A stretch of DNA of 64,000 nucleotides from Rufibacter roseolus (GTDB lineage: Bacteria; Bacteroidota; Bacteroidia; Cytophagales; Hymenobacteraceae). The notes below the pieces were generated by a model. That model worked only from the letters and a program-made list of their open reading frames with translations, was not told where the DNA came from and searched no databases. This document shows positions 14,842-25,248 of this stretch, in pieces (the first letter of the stretch is position 1; each line of letters starts with the position of its first letter). The translations under genes and the position numbers were made by a program. Location of the stretch: assembly GCF_017916365.1 (NCBI RefSeq), contig NZ_JAFMSU010000001.1:930001-994000 (forward strand), in the 5' to 3' direction.

Positions 14842-17800
14842 CTACAGCACCGTGATTTTCTGCAGTTGCGCCTGCTGGCAGAGTTGGTTGAACGCGGCGA
14901 TGTCTTTCTGCACCAGCTCCGTCATCTGGCCTTTGTACTTCTGCCACTCGGTTTGCAGTTCCTTCAGGCGTTCCTGCTGGCCCTGAGTCACGTACGGGAT
15001 GCTCACGTCCAGTTCGCCTTTCAGGAAGAGGTAGTTGGCGCTGAGTTTGTTCACATAGTTGATCACGTCATCGGTGGCCTGTGATTTGTTCTGCACCAGC
15101 TCGTCCTCCCAGGCATCCATCTTCTTGATGAGCGCCTTGCCCTCGCTTTGTATCTTCTGGTAGCCGGGTTTGCCGTCCAGCAGCGTGAGCAGGGAGGAGA
15201 CTTGTCCTTTGGCTTTGCGCATCTGCTGCACCGCCAGGTGGATGTCTTTCACGTCCTGCTCTACCGCCGCCAATGTGGTCTGCTGTTGCTGGTATTCTGC
15301 CTCGGTGGCTTTAAGTCTGGGGTCTGCCAATACTTTGAAGGATACCGTTTTCTCCTGGCTATGCATTTTGAGGCGAGCCTGGTAGGTGCCCGGTGCCACT
15401 TTGCGGCCCTGGTAATTACCCTCAATGAAAACCGGAGGCACCCCGGGCAGGGTGGCATGGCGCAGGTCCCAAACGGTGCGGTTCAGGCCGGCTTTGGTGT
15501 GCAGGGTAGGTTCTTCGTCCGGGCCGCCTAAGTAGCCCACATACGTCTTATCGGGTTGGTTGCTGTAGCTTCTGATTACCTTGCCTTGGCTGTCCAGGAT
15601 CTCCAGGGACAAGGTGCTGTCTTTCTGGAAACCGCTCGGAACCTGGTAGTAGAGGACCACGCCGCTGGCGGGGTTGGTGCCGAAGAAACTGGCCTTGCCA
15701 TAGTTGCTGGTTTCTTCCTCGGGTTCCTGGTCCAAAGCGCTGGCCCCGAATACGCGGTAGGCATCCTCGGGCTGGAACAGGTGAAGCGCCTGCGCCGATG
15801 GCTTTTTGTCAATCTCACGCAGCATGTTCAGGTCGTCCAGAATCCAGAAGGAGCGGCCCTGGGTAGCGGCGATGAGGTCGTTCTTGTGCACTTTCAGGTC
15901 GGAGATGGGCGTGAGGGGGAGGTTGCCCTGGAAGCTGGTCCATTCCTTGCCGCCATCATGTGAGATGTACAGGCCAGTCTCGGTGCCGGCAAACAGCAGG
16001 TCTTTGCGCTGGCTGTCTTCGCGCACTACTTTGGTGAAGGCCCCGTACGGAATGCCCTTGGAGATATTTTTCCAGGTTTTGCCGTAGTCGGTGGTCTTGT
16101 AAATGGCCGGGGTGAAGTCGTTGAACTTGTAGCGGGTGGTAGCGATGTAGGCGGTGCCTTTCTCGTGCGGAGACACCTCAATGCTGTTGATGAGGCATTC
16201 TTCCAAGCCTTTAGGTGTCACGTTTTTCCAGTTCTTGCCACCATCGCGGGTAATGTGCACCAAGCCGTCATCTGAGCCGGTCCAGAGCAGGCCATTCTCC
16301 AGCGGAGATTCCATCACGTAGGAGATGGTACCGTAGTTCTCGCCACCGGCGCCTTCGTTGGTGTAGGGCGTGCCGCTCCAGCCCATTTTCGTTTCGTCAT
16401 GGCGGGTCAAGTCAGGAGAGACCACTTCCCAGGTTTTACCTAGATCAGAGGTCTTGAACAGCTTGTTGGCCGCGTGGTAGAAAGTGCCTTTCTCGTGCGA
16501 TGAGTGGATGATGGGCGCGTTCCAGTTGAAGCGGTATTTCATGTCCTTCGGCTGGAGGGCCATGTACTGGATGGGCGCGATCATGATGGGCTTGCCTTCC
16601 TTCAGCTCGGTGTCCAGCACCTCGATGGTACCCTGGTAGCTGCCGCCCAGCACGTAACGCGGGTTGTTAGGATCAAAGGCAATGAACGCGCTCTCGCCGC
16701 CGGCGCTGGAGGTCCAGTCGCGGTCGCCTATGCTGCCCCCGGATAAGTTTCGGCTCGCGATCTTCACCGAGGAGTTGTCCTGCTGACCGGCGTAGATGTT
16801 GTAAGGGAACTGGTTGTCTGCGCTGATGCGGTAGAACTGGGCCGTGGGCATGTTGTTCTGGGTAGACCAGATTTTGCCGCCGTTGAAGGTAACCGCCGCG
16901 CCGCCGTCGTTGGCGATGACCATGTTCTGGCTGTTTTTGGGGTTGAACCAGAGGCCGTGGTAGTCACCGTGCGTGCCGCGCAGCTGGCTCCAGGTCTTAC
17001 CGCCATCGGTGGATTTCAGGCCGGGGCCGTTGAGCACGTACATGGTGTTTTCCTGCAGCGGATCGGCGAAGACTTCAATGTAGTACCAGGCGCGCTGGGT
17101 AAGCCGGTGGTCTTTGCTCACACGGTTCCAGTGTTGCCCGCCGTCGTTGCTCACGAATAGGCCGCCCTGCTCTTTTTGGGTATCGCTCTCCACCAAAGCA
17201 AACACTTTATCAGAATTCGCCCTAGAAACGGAAACGCCAATCTTGCCTAACTCCGCAGGCAGGCCGTTCTGGATCTTGTTCCAGGTCTCGCCGCCGTCCA
17301 CTGATTTGTACAGGCCGCTGCCTTTGCCGCCGCTGCGCACCTCCCACGGCAACCGGCGGTGGTCCCACATGGAGGCGTACAGAATGCGCGGATTGTTCAA
17401 GTCCATGCTCAGATCGGCGGCGCCGGAGTTCTCGTCCACGAACAGGGTTTTCTTCCAGGTCTTGCCACCATCAACTGATTTATACACCCCGCGCTCGGTA
17501 TTGGGACCGTGCAAAGCGCCCTGCGCCGCCACGTACACGATATCAGGATTGGTGGGGTGGATACTGATGCCGGAGATGTGGCGCGTCTGGTCCAGGCCCA
17601 GGTGCGTCCAGGTTTTACCGCCGTCCACCGATTTGTACACGCCATCGCCATAAGACGTCATCACACCCCGAGGCGCGTGCTCGCCCATGCCCACGTACAC
17701 CACATTGGGATCAGACTCGGAGACCGATACCGCGCCCACCGAGCTGGTTTTGAAGTAGCCGTCTGAGATGTTGAACCAGCTCTGGCCGGCGTCCTCTGTT

Positions 17801-18039
17801 TTCCAGAGACCACCGCCCGTGGTGCCCATGAAATACACCAACGGGTTGTTCACCACGCCCGAGGCCGTCACCGATCGTCCGCCCCTGAATGGTCCGATGT
17901 TGCGCCACTTTACCGTTTTAAAGTAATCATGGGGAGTGATATCTTGTGTTTTGGCAGCTTTGGGTTTCTGTTTCTGTTGGGCCTGCGCCCAGGGCGAGGC
18001 CGCCGCTAGAAGCAATGCGAGGTAGACTGTTTTCCGCAT
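14842..18039 (-). CDS. Secreted BNR/VPS10-type beta-propeller protein
   Basis: A 1065-residue protein with a signal peptide ([15 protein letters not shown]). Residues 40-720 form sortilin/BNR-type propeller repeats, seen as many copies of SxDGGKTW (for example [26 protein letters not shown] and [12 protein letters not shown]). The tail of about 300 residues has a beta-sandwich part followed by a long helical segment. Such proteins are often annotated as glycosyl hydrolases, but no catalytic residues can be named here. It is probably exported to the periplasm or surface. Monocistronic, preceded by a repeat-rich gap. Confidence 0.88.
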   Translation of the reverse strand: MRKTVYLALLLAAASPWAQAQQKQKPKAAKTQDITPHDYFKTVKWRNIGPFRGGRSVTASGVVNNPLVYFMGTTGGGLWKTEDAGQSWFNISDGYFKTSSVGAVSVSESDPNVVYVGMGEHAPRGVMTSYGDGVYKSVDGGKTWTHLGLDQTRHISGISIHPTNPDIVYVAAQGALHGPNTERGVYKSVDGGKTWKKTLFVDENSGAADLSMDLNNPRILYASMWDHRRLPWEVRSGGKGSGLYKSVDGGETWNKIQNGLPAELGKIGVSVSRANSDKVFALVESDTQKEQGGLFVSNDGGQHWNRVSKDHRLTQRAWYYIEVFADPLQENTMYVLNGPGLKSTDGGKTWSQLRGTHGDYHGLWFNPKNSQNMVIANDGGAAVTFNGGKIWSTQNNMPTAQFYRISADNQFPYNIYAGQQDNSSVKIASRNLSGGSIGDRDWTSSAGGESAFIAFDPNNPRYVLGGSYQGTIEVLDTELKEGKPIMIAPIQYMALQPKDMKYRFNWNAPIIHSSHEKGTFYHAANKLFKTSDLGKTWEVVSPDLTRHDETKMGWSGTPYTNEGAGGENYGTISYVMESPLENGLLWTGSDDGLVHITRDGGKNWKNVTPKGLEECLINSIEVSPHEKGTAYIATTRYKFNDFTPAIYKTTDYGKTWKNISKGIPYGAFTKVVREDSQRKDLLFAGTETGLYISHDGGKEWTSFQGNLPLTPISDLKVHKNDLIAATQGRSFWILDDLNMLREIDKKPSAQALHLFQPEDAYRVFGASALDQEPEEETSNYGKASFFGTNPASGVVLYYQVPSGFQKDSTLSLEILDSQGKVIRSYSNQPDKTYVGYLGGPDEEPTLHTKAGLNRTVWDLRHATLPGVPPVFIEGNYQGRKVAPGTYQARLKMHSQEKTVSFKVLADPRLKATEAEYQQQQTTLAAVEQDVKDIHLAVQQMRKAKGQVSSLLTLLDGKPGYQKIQSEGKALIKKMDAWEDELVQNKSQATDDVINYVNKLSANYLFLKGELDVSIPYVTQGQQERLKELQTEWQKYKGQMTELVQKDIAAFNQLCQQAQLQKITVL

Positions 18040-18225
18040 GGAAGAAGGGAATGTTAAGGAATGATGCCCTTAAATATAACCGCCCTTTGGTGAATAACCG
18101 GCAGCAGCGGACAAAAATCATCTGGGGTAAAGTTTCCGGCGGGAGGCTGTTGAAAGGTTTGCTGGAGGTTGATGGATGAAGGATGGCCAGTTGAGGGAGA
18201 CCCCGTTCTAGCTTGTCGTGGCTAA

Positions 18226-18266
18226 AGCGTTTTCAGCCTGTTTACAGGGAAATGGCCTTGAAATGG
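18226..18266 (+). repeat. GTTTT-type intergenic palindrome
   Basis: GCGTTTTCAGCCTGTTTACA followed by GGGAAATGGCCTTGAAATGG. The arms are imperfect but match the family spacing. Confidence 0.5.
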
Positions 18267-18371
18267 GAAGAAGTTAGACTTCGTTTTTAGCGTGTTTTCT
18301 GAGAATTATCATGAAACCCTATTCTTGCTCTGGAGTAAAGCTTTTGCTTAAAGAATCAGCAAAGCGGGTTT

Positions 18372-18439
18372 GAGGCTTTCGCCTCACGGAAGTTGCAAAC
18401 TTCCGGCCATTTTGGGTCCAAGTTAAAAACTTGAACCAG
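18372..18439 (+). repeat. Dispersed repeat made of three small hairpins, copy 2
   Basis: GAGGCTTTCGCCTC, GAAGTTGCAAACTTC and GGTCCAAGT...ACTTGAACCAG occur in the same order and spacing as at 5256-5322. Confidence 0.7.
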
Positions 18440-18604
18440 GTTTTATAGTGAGTGAAGCGGCACTGCTTCTCTGCTTGTTTAATGAGAATTCCCCTGCTCT
18501 GCTTCTTTGGTGAGGGTTCCCCTCCTGGGAGGAGTAGGGGTGAGTTAACATTGCATGCTGTCGTTCGCGGAACCATGGCTGTATGTAAAACCGAAGGGAA
18601 ACAG

Positions 18605-18637
18605 AGAAGCCCATCTGGTGAGGATGGGCTTCTTTGT
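18605..18637. terminator. Terminator downstream of the M16 peptidase gene
   Basis: An 11-bp stem (AGAAGCCCATC with GATGGGCTTCT) around a 7-base loop. It lies about 100 bp beyond the M16 stop in the minus direction. A T-run is clearer on the plus strand, so direction is uncertain. Confidence 0.6.
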
Positions 18638-18650
18638 AAAGTTTACCTAG

Positions 18651-18693
18651 GCGTTTTGAGCCTGATTTTCCAAAATCGGCTCCAAAAAAGACG
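18651..18693 (+). repeat. GTTTT-type intergenic palindrome
   Basis: GTTTTGAGCCTGATTTTCC followed by AAAATCGGCTCCAAAAAAG. GATTTT pairs with AAAATC and GAGCC with GGCTC. Confidence 0.6.
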
Positions 18694-18733
18694 TGTCTAA
18701 AGCAGGTGCATCTGCCGGAGGGCAAACACCGGC

Positions 18734-21718
18734 TTAGAAAACGCGGCCTTCTTTTCGGGCTTTACGGCCTTTGGGTGGTTCTATCTTTTTGGGCTCAGCG
18801 GTGGCGGCCGGGGTATCGGCTTTGGCCATGAGTGGGGCACCGTCTGTGTCAAGTTCCACCACTTCGTAGCCCAGTTTCTCCAGGCCCGGTTTAATGGCGG
18901 CCTTGTCGCCCACCAGCATGATGCTCATTTTCTCTACGGGCAGGTACTTTTTGGCCAGGGCGTTGATCTCCTCTTTGGTAATGGTTTTCAGGATCTGGTT
19001 CTGCTTGTCCACGTAGTCGGCGTCCAGGTTGTAGCGGAGCATGTTGTTGAGGAAAGACGCTTTCTGGAACGAGGTCTCGTACTTGCGAGCATCAGACTGC
19101 CCGATGGCGCTGCGCATGAAAGCTAATTCCTCGTCAGTGATACCTTCTTCCCGGAAACGCTTGATCTCTTTCATGAACTCTACCACCGAGCTGTCTGAGA
19201 CGTTGGTGCGGACGCCGGCAGCAGCGGTGAACGGACCGGGGGCCTCGGTGCCGGAGAAGTAAGACCAGGCGCCGTAGGTGTAGCCTTTGTTCTCGCGCAA
19301 GTTCAGGTTGATGCGGCTGTTGAAGGCCTCGCCCAGCACGAAGTTCATGAGCGTGGCTTTGTAGTAATCGCCGGTGGCGTCATAGGGAAGGGCCATGTAC
19401 CCGATCCGGATCTCAGACTGCGCGGCTTTGTCTTTGTCTACCACGTAGATTTTAGTTTTGTCTATGTTGGCCACCTTCGGCTCTGCCGGAATGTTCACGG
19501 GCTTGGCGTCCCACTTATTCAGGAAGGCCAGCTTGGGCATGATCTGGGCTTTCTCCACGTCGCCTACAATCACCAGGTTGGTCACGCTGGGCGAGAAGTA
19601 GTTCGCGTAGAATTTCTTCACATCGTCCAGGTTGATGCTTTCCACGGTGGCGGTGGTGCCCATAACCGGTACGGCTTTGATGTTACCTTCGCCGTAAAGC
19701 ATTTTGTTGAAGACGTTGTTGGCCACCACGGTAGGCTGCGTGCTCTGGTTTTTAATGGCCTCCAGCCGCTGCTTTTTGAGGCGATCAAAGTCTGCGGGAT
19801 CAAACCGGGGGTGCAGCATGCGCTCTTCCAGCAGGGCCAGGGTGGCATCCAGGTTCTTGGTCTGGCTCTGTACCTGCACGGTCATGGTCTCGGTGCCGCT
19901 CCCGAAGTTGATGGAGCTACCCAGTTTCTGCAGTTGGGAAGAGATTTCCTCAGCAGTGTATTTCTCCGAGGACTCGTTCAGCATGGAGGCAGTGAGGGAA
20001 GCGATCCCGGCTTTAGAGGGGTCATGGGCCTCCAGTTTGTGGCCGCCCATGAGGGTAAACAGCAGGGTTACGGTGGGTACCTCGTCATTCTTGGCGCCTA
20101 TCACCTTGATACCGTTGGTCAGGTTGTCTTTCCAGAAAGGCGGTACTTTGATCACGGGGTTGGCGCCGGCGGCCGGACGTTTGCTGCGGTCAAAGGTGTC
20201 TTTGGCTTTCACATATTTGAGGCCGGCGTATTGGTCCGCGGGCGCCCGGTAGCCATTGGGGTCTACTTTGAAGTTATCGGCGCGAGCCACCATCTCTGGT
20301 TTGCCTTTGGGTACCACGCTCAGGATCACCGCCGGCTTGCCTTTGATGTACTTGTTGTACACGCGCAGCACATCTTCTTTGGTCACGGCGCGGTGCGCTT
20401 TCAAATGGTTGGTGAGGTAATTGGGGTTTCCCGTGAAGGTCTGGTAAGAAGCCAGGGTAGAAGTCTTGCCGGCCACGCTGGACATGCTGTTGATAATGCC
20501 GGCCTCGTACCCAGACTTAAAGCGTTCCAGGTCATCGGCGGTGACGCCTCTTTGCTCAAACTCTATAAAGGCATTGCGCAGTTCTTTCTCCATATCAGCT
20601 AGGGAGTGCCCGGGAATGGGGAGGGCGGTTAAGGTGAACTCGCCGGCCAGTTCTGAGCAGGGATGACCCGCGTTGGCCTGCACTACTTTCTGGGCTTTGG
20701 TCAGGTTCTTATAGAGGATGGAGTTCTTGCCTCCGCCAATGATCTCAGCGAGCACGTCAAGCGGCACCTCATCTGGGTGGTAGTTGGGCACCGTTGGGAA
20801 GGTCATCTGCACCATGGGGAAGCGGATGTTGTCCTCGTAGGAAATGTAGCGGTCCTGGGTGAGCACCGGGGCCGGCAGTTTCATGTTCTTCACCTCTGGT
20901 CCCCGGGGAATGGAGCCGAAGTATTTCTCGGCGAGTTTCACCACCTGCTGCGGCGTTACGTCTCCACCCACGGTGAGCGTGGCATTGTTGGGGCCGTACC
21001 AGCGAAGGAAGAAGTTCTTGAGGTCATTCACGTCTACCCGGTTCAAATCCTCTATGTACCCGATGGTGGTCCAGGAATAGGGGTGACCATAGGGGTAGAG
21101 CGCCTGGCCGACTCTTTCATAAACCCTTCCGTAAGGCTGATTGTCTACGCGCTGGCCACGCTCGTTCTTCACGGTCTCGCGCTGCACTTCAAATTTGCGC
21201 TGGGTCACGGCATCCAGCAGGAAACCCATGCGGTCGGCTTCCAGCCACAAGGCAGTTTCTAACTGGTTGGAAGGCACCGTCTCAAAATAGTTTGTTCTGT
21301 CGCGGTTGGTGGTGCCGTTGAGGTCGCCGCCCGCCTGGGAGACAATCTTGAAGTGCTCCTCATCGCCCACGTTATCTGATCCCTGGAACATCATGTGCTC
21401 AAAGAAGTGCGCGAACCCGGATTTGCCTACTTCCTCGCGGGCCGAGCCCACGTGGTAGGTCACATCCACGTGCACAATGGGATCTGAGTGGTCTTCGTGC
21501 ACCACCACGGTGAGGCCGTTGGGCAGCAGGTATTTCTCATAGGGGATCACCAGTTCACCATCTTTGCGGGTCACCTTTTCCACCAATCTGGTCTGGCCTG
21601 TACTCTTTTGGTTAACCATAGAACTGGGTTTTTTGGCCGGAGAAGCCTTCTTAGGGGTCTGTGCCTGGGCAGACAGCGTCGCAACCAAACACAATACCAC
21701 GATGCTCTTGTTAGACAT
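18734..21718 (-). CDS. Secreted two-domain M16 metallopeptidase
   Basis: A 994-residue pitrilysin-family protein with a signal peptide. The first M16 unit carries the inverted zinc motif His104-x-x-Glu107-His108 (HFFEHMMFQG), with the downstream Glu expected near residue 184. The second unit (about 535-940) has the M16C-type fold without a zinc motif, as in other fused PqqL/YmxG-like enzymes. The C-terminal 50 residues are low-complexity and rich in Pro, Lys and Arg. It likely degrades peptides in the periplasm. A single gene ahead of a repeat-rich gap. Confidence 0.92.
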   Translation of the reverse strand: MSNKSIVVLCLVATLSAQAQTPKKASPAKKPSSMVNQKSTGQTRLVEKVTRKDGELVIPYEKYLLPNGLTVVVHEDHSDPIVHVDVTYHVGSAREEVGKSGFAHFFEHMMFQGSDNVGDEEHFKIVSQAGGDLNGTTNRDRTNYFETVPSNQLETALWLEADRMGFLLDAVTQRKFEVQRETVKNERGQRVDNQPYGRVYERVGQALYPYGHPYSWTTIGYIEDLNRVDVNDLKNFFLRWYGPNNATLTVGGDVTPQQVVKLAEKYFGSIPRGPEVKNMKLPAPVLTQDRYISYEDNIRFPMVQMTFPTVPNYHPDEVPLDVLAEIIGGGKNSILYKNLTKAQKVVQANAGHPCSELAGEFTLTALPIPGHSLADMEKELRNAFIEFEQRGVTADDLERFKSGYEAGIINSMSSVAGKTSTLASYQTFTGNPNYLTNHLKAHRAVTKEDVLRVYNKYIKGKPAVILSVVPKGKPEMVARADNFKVDPNGYRAPADQYAGLKYVKAKDTFDRSKRPAAGANPVIKVPPFWKDNLTNGIKVIGAKNDEVPTVTLLFTLMGGHKLEAHDPSKAGIASLTASMLNESSEKYTAEEISSQLQKLGSSINFGSGTETMTVQVQSQTKNLDATLALLEERMLHPRFDPADFDRLKKQRLEAIKNQSTQPTVVANNVFNKMLYGEGNIKAVPVMGTTATVESINLDDVKKFYANYFSPSVTNLVIVGDVEKAQIMPKLAFLNKWDAKPVNIPAEPKVANIDKTKIYVVDKDKAAQSEIRIGYMALPYDATGDYYKATLMNFVLGEAFNSRINLNLRENKGYTYGAWSYFSGTEAPGPFTAAAGVRTNVSDSSVVEFMKEIKRFREEGITDEELAFMRSAIGQSDARKYETSFQKASFLNNMLRYNLDADYVDKQNQILKTITKEEINALAKKYLPVEKMSIMLVGDKAAIKPGLEKLGYEVVELDTDGAPLMAKADTPAATAEPKKIEPPKGRKARKEGRVF

Positions 21719-21959
21719 ACGCGTGAGGGGTTAGTGAAAGGATAGGTTTAAGTAATATTAAGGAAAATTTTTGTGTTTTTCTAACAAATGCTGCTTTCAA
21801 TTCTGGTATTGGGCTGGAGAAGGAAAAAATTTCTGCCAGAGGCTGAGACTTTTTGCCCAGGGTGTGCCACTTACCGCCGAAACCCCTGAAAAGCCGGAGA
21901 GTAGAAACAAGGCCAACTGCAGGACGGGCCAAGGGAATGTGGCTTTAGGAAAGGGTCTT

Positions 21960-21997
21960 GTTTTGAGGCTGTTTTCAGGAAAACGGGCCTGAAACGG
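21960..21997 (+). repeat. GTTTT-type intergenic palindrome
   Basis: GTTTTGAGGCTGTTTTCAG followed by GAAAACGGGCCTGAAACGG. GTTTTC pairs with GAAAAC and GGC with GCC; one of the best copies. Confidence 0.65.
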
Positions 21998-22046
21998 AAT
22001 TTCTCCTGTCTGCATGGCCGCTTTTCCGAGAAATAGACTTAATCAA

Positions 22047-22076
22047 ATGTTAAACAATGTTAAACTATGTTAAATG
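22047..22076 (+). promoter_or_regulatory. Three tandem 10-bp repeats upstream of the barrel gene
   Basis: ATGTTAAACA, ATGTTAAACT and ATGTTAAATG follow each other at exactly 10-bp spacing, one per helical turn, 113 bp before the start codon at 22189. A regulator-binding array is possible but unproven. Confidence 0.4.
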
Positions 22077-22188
22077 TGAAAGGGGCTTTCCTGCGCTTCA
22101 GCTTTCTTTTACTAACATTATAGTAAATAACATCTCGGCCAGATTTCTCCATCGTCTTAAGCTATTGTTCACTCCTTTACTCCACCGC

Positions 22189-24984
22189 ATGAAGTCACTT
22201 TTACCTGCTGTTCTGCTCTTCTTCTTTGTCTGTTTGGCCACGGGTGCTATTGCCCAGGGCCAGAAAGGCGAGGTGAAAGGGAAACTCTGGGATGCTACCC
22301 ACAAAGAAGCCTTGTCTTATGCCACCATTGCCGTCTACACCGCCCAGGATACCACGCTGGTGACCTTCAGAGTGAGCGATGACAAAGGGAATTTCAAGGT
22401 GCCCGGCCTGGCGCTGAACCAGCAGTTGCGAATCGTGATCACCATGACGGGTTTCAAAGTGTTCCGGAAGGAGTTCAGGTTGTCTCCCGAGGACCGGGAA
22501 CTGGACCTGGGGCAGATAGAAATGACGCAGGCCGACAACCTGCTGGGTGAGGTGGTCATCGAGTCAGAGGCGCCGCCCATTGTGGTGCGCAAAGACACGC
22601 TGGAGTTCAACGCCAACTCGTTCAAAACGCTGCCCACGGCGCTGCTGGAAGACCTCCTGAAGAAACTGCCCGGCGTGACGGTGGACAACTCCGGCAACAT
22701 CGCGGTGAACGGAAAGTCGGTGAACAAGATATTGGTAGACGGGAAGGAGTTTTTCGGGAACGACCCCAAGGTGGCCTCGCGCAACCTGCCCGCCGATATG
22801 ATTGAAAAGGTACAGGTGGTGAACGACCCCGATGCCTTGCGCAAAGACCCCGATCTGCCGGTGAACGAGATTCCGCAGGTCATCAACCTCAAGCTGAAGA
22901 AAGGCATTAAGCAGGGCGCGTTTGGGAAAGTGTATGCGGGCACGGGCTCAGACCGGCGGTACGAGAGTGGCGGTATCCTCAACGTTTTCAGGGATACTAC
23001 GCAGATCAGCTTGCTGGGCTACTCCAATAACCTCAACAAGCCGGCTTTCGGTTTTGAGGACATTTCCAGAATAGGGGGTTTCAGCCGCAGCGGCATGAAC
23101 ACCATCATGGTACGCAGTGACGGCGGTTTTGCCGTGAACGGGATTTCCTTCGGGGGTACCGAGGACGGGATTCAGCGGTCTTCCGGCGCGGGCGGGAACT
23201 TCAACACTTTGCTCAAAGGCGATGTGAAACTAAACCTGCAGTACTTCTTCGGGGGCATTGACGCAGACCTGAACCAGTTGGTGAACTCGGCGCAGAGTCT
23301 GGATACCGATACCATCACCTCGCGCCGCACCAGAAACCAGGACACTGAGACCCGCAACCACCGCCTGGGTGGCCGCCTGGACTGGAAAATTGACTCGGTA
23401 ACCAACCTCAGTTTCTCACCCAGCGTGGTGCTGGCCAGGAGTGCGTCAAACCAGGGGCTTTTCACCAACACCTTCAGGGGCGGCTCTGAACTGCTCAATA
23501 CCAGCGATAACCAGCAGCTGCTGGAGAATACCACCACCACTTTCTCGGGGAACCTCTCCTTTGACCGCAGCTCCCGCAAAAAGAAAGGCCGGCAGTTCAA
23601 CTTCTACGGTACCTACAACTTCAATGACGGCGACCAGGACCAGTTCTACCAGGTAGAAAGCTACTATTACGGCACCAATCCTTACTCAGAAAACTTAGAC
23701 CAGCTCCGCGACAACGTGGTAGCCAACACCGGCGTGAACACCTCCTTTTCCTACACAGAGCCATTCAGTAAAACATTGAGCGGGGTAGTACGGGTGAACT
23801 CTGAGTTTTTCAAAGACCGGAACCTGGTGAACACCTATGACCTGAGTGCGGAGGGCCAGGGCTATTCCGTGCTGCTGCCTGAGCTGTCTGACGAGGTGGA
23901 AAGAAGCGGCTGGCGCAATTACCTTACCACCAGTCTTAAGTGGAAGATCAAGGACCTGACGGTGCAGCCGGGCGTGCGGTTTACCTTGCTCAACATCGAT
24001 AATTCCTTCCAGAAGCTGCAGCCCATTAAACAGGAGTATTTCTATGCGTTTCCGTCGCTTACGGTGAACTGGAAGGAATTCAACTTCAGCTACAACGTGA
24101 ACGTGAAGGAGCCCTCCGCCGCCGATCTGCAGCCCGTCACCGACCAATCAAACCCCTTGTTCATCCAGTACGGGAACCCCGGTTTGGCGCCCACTATCTC
24201 CAACTCTTTGAACCTGCACTTCAGGAAGTTTGACACCAAGCGGTCCATCAACTACTGGGCTTACCTATCGGGGAGTATCAGCCGCGATGCCGTGACCCGC
24301 GCCCGGACCCTGGACGAGGCCACCGGCCAGCAGACCACCCGCCCCGTGAACACAGACGGCAACTGGCAACTGAACGCGAACGCCGATGTCTCCAAAGACT
24401 GGAAGTTCGATGGCAAGAAACAGTTCTCCCTCACGGCCTCCATGTGGATGAACTACGTGAAAACGCTCATCATCCTGAACAACATCCGCAGCTACGGGCA
24501 GAACATTTCCTTCAACCCCAGCCTGAATGCCCGCATGAACCTCAATGACAAGTTTGAGTTCAATGAGTCGCTTACGCTGGGTCGCCGCCGCAGCGTGTAT
24601 GAAGACGATGCCTTCCAGGACATCAGCTTTTTCACCAGAACCTCCCGCACCGGCGTGGTGGTGCGCGTGCCCAAACGCATTGTGTGGGAAGCCAACTTTG
24701 ACTATACCTACAACTCCAACGTGGCGCCCGGCATCCGGAGAGACGTTAGCCGCCTCAACGCCGGGGTCACGTTCCTGTTCATGAAAAACGACCGCGCCCA
24801 GCTGAAACTGTCGGTGTATGATTTACTGGACCAGAACATCAGCGCGTACCGCAGCATCAGGGAGAATTTCATTGAAGACTTCCAGACGCAGGTGCTCACC
24901 CGCTACGTGCTGCTCACGTTCACCTACAACATCCGCAATTTCGGGGGCAAGGTAGGCGGCACCAACACCTTCTTCCGGTTCTAG
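22189..24984 (+). CDS. Outer-membrane beta-barrel protein with carboxypeptidase-regulatory domain
   Basis: A 931-residue TonB-receptor-like outer-membrane protein. The ATG at 22189 starts a clear signal peptide (MKSLLPAVLLFFFVCLATGA); the longer upstream frame is not needed. Residues 25-115 form a CarboxypepD_reg-like domain. About 125-225 is a plug-like domain with ILVDGKEFFGNDPK and MIEKVQVVNDPD. The rest is a barrel of alternating strands ending in Phe (NTFFRF). No SusD partner is adjacent, so it belongs to the outer-membrane beta-barrel family seen alone in Bacteroidota. Substrate unknown. Confidence 0.9.
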   Translation: MKSLLPAVLLFFFVCLATGAIAQGQKGEVKGKLWDATHKEALSYATIAVYTAQDTTLVTFRVSDDKGNFKVPGLALNQQLRIVITMTGFKVFRKEFRLSPEDRELDLGQIEMTQADNLLGEVVIESEAPPIVVRKDTLEFNANSFKTLPTALLEDLLKKLPGVTVDNSGNIAVNGKSVNKILVDGKEFFGNDPKVASRNLPADMIEKVQVVNDPDALRKDPDLPVNEIPQVINLKLKKGIKQGAFGKVYAGTGSDRRYESGGILNVFRDTTQISLLGYSNNLNKPAFGFEDISRIGGFSRSGMNTIMVRSDGGFAVNGISFGGTEDGIQRSSGAGGNFNTLLKGDVKLNLQYFFGGIDADLNQLVNSAQSLDTDTITSRRTRNQDTETRNHRLGGRLDWKIDSVTNLSFSPSVVLARSASNQGLFTNTFRGGSELLNTSDNQQLLENTTTTFSGNLSFDRSSRKKKGRQFNFYGTYNFNDGDQDQFYQVESYYYGTNPYSENLDQLRDNVVANTGVNTSFSYTEPFSKTLSGVVRVNSEFFKDRNLVNTYDLSAEGQGYSVLLPELSDEVERSGWRNYLTTSLKWKIKDLTVQPGVRFTLLNIDNSFQKLQPIKQEYFYAFPSLTVNWKEFNFSYNVNVKEPSAADLQPVTDQSNPLFIQYGNPGLAPTISNSLNLHFRKFDTKRSINYWAYLSGSISRDAVTRARTLDEATGQQTTRPVNTDGNWQLNANADVSKDWKFDGKKQFSLTASMWMNYVKTLIILNNIRSYGQNISFNPSLNARMNLNDKFEFNESLTLGRRRSVYEDDAFQDISFFTRTSRTGVVVRVPKRIVWEANFDYTYNSNVAPGIRRDVSRLNAGVTFLFMKNDRAQLKLSVYDLLDQNISAYRSIRENFIEDFQTQVLTRYVLLTFTYNIRNFGGKVGGTNTFFRF

Positions 24985-25056
24985 CATCGGTCTGCTCGCT
25001 GAAAGATTATTTCGTTTTATCCTGAGCAACTTGTAACTATTTATAGCTTATTTCTG

Positions 25057-25097
25057 TAAAAAGAGCCCTAAAACACTGGGGCTCCTTTTACTTTTCC
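25057..25097 (+). terminator. Terminator after the barrel gene
   Basis: GTAAAAAGAGCCC and GGGGCTCCTTTTAC form an imperfect stem of about 13 bp, followed by TTTT. Confidence 0.75.
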
Positions 25098-25201
25098 GGG
25101 ACGGTAGTCATCTGTGCCGGAAACCAGAGAGCCTTTCTGGTGCTTTGTCCGTATTGCTATTAAAGCCTGTCAATAGGTACCCGCCATTTTTGCGAAAAAC
25201 C

Positions 25202-25231
25202 TTTGGGGCGATGAGAATAGAACTATATTTG
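25202..25231 (+). promoter_or_regulatory. Bacteroidota-type promoter of the histidine kinase gene
   Basis: TTTG at 25202-25205 and TATATTTG (matching TAnnTTTG) at 25224-25231, 18 bp apart, end 17 bp before the start codon at 25249. This is the best match to the phylum consensus that I found. Confidence 0.7.
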
Positions 25232-25248
25232 CCCATATCTCCCAGTTT

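Larger units (their letters stand above)
18040..18733. other. Gene-free region with repeats and a terminator
   Basis: Short reading frames here are not convincing. The region holds two GTTTT-type palindromes (18226 and 18651), the second copy of the three-hairpin repeat (18372-18439) and a terminator at 18605-18637. Confidence 0.7.
21719..22188. other. Divergent upstream region of the M16 and outer-membrane barrel genes
   Basis: No gene is supported. It contains a GTTTT-type palindrome (21960-21997) and three tandem copies of a 10-bp unit at 22047-22076. Confidence 0.6.
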
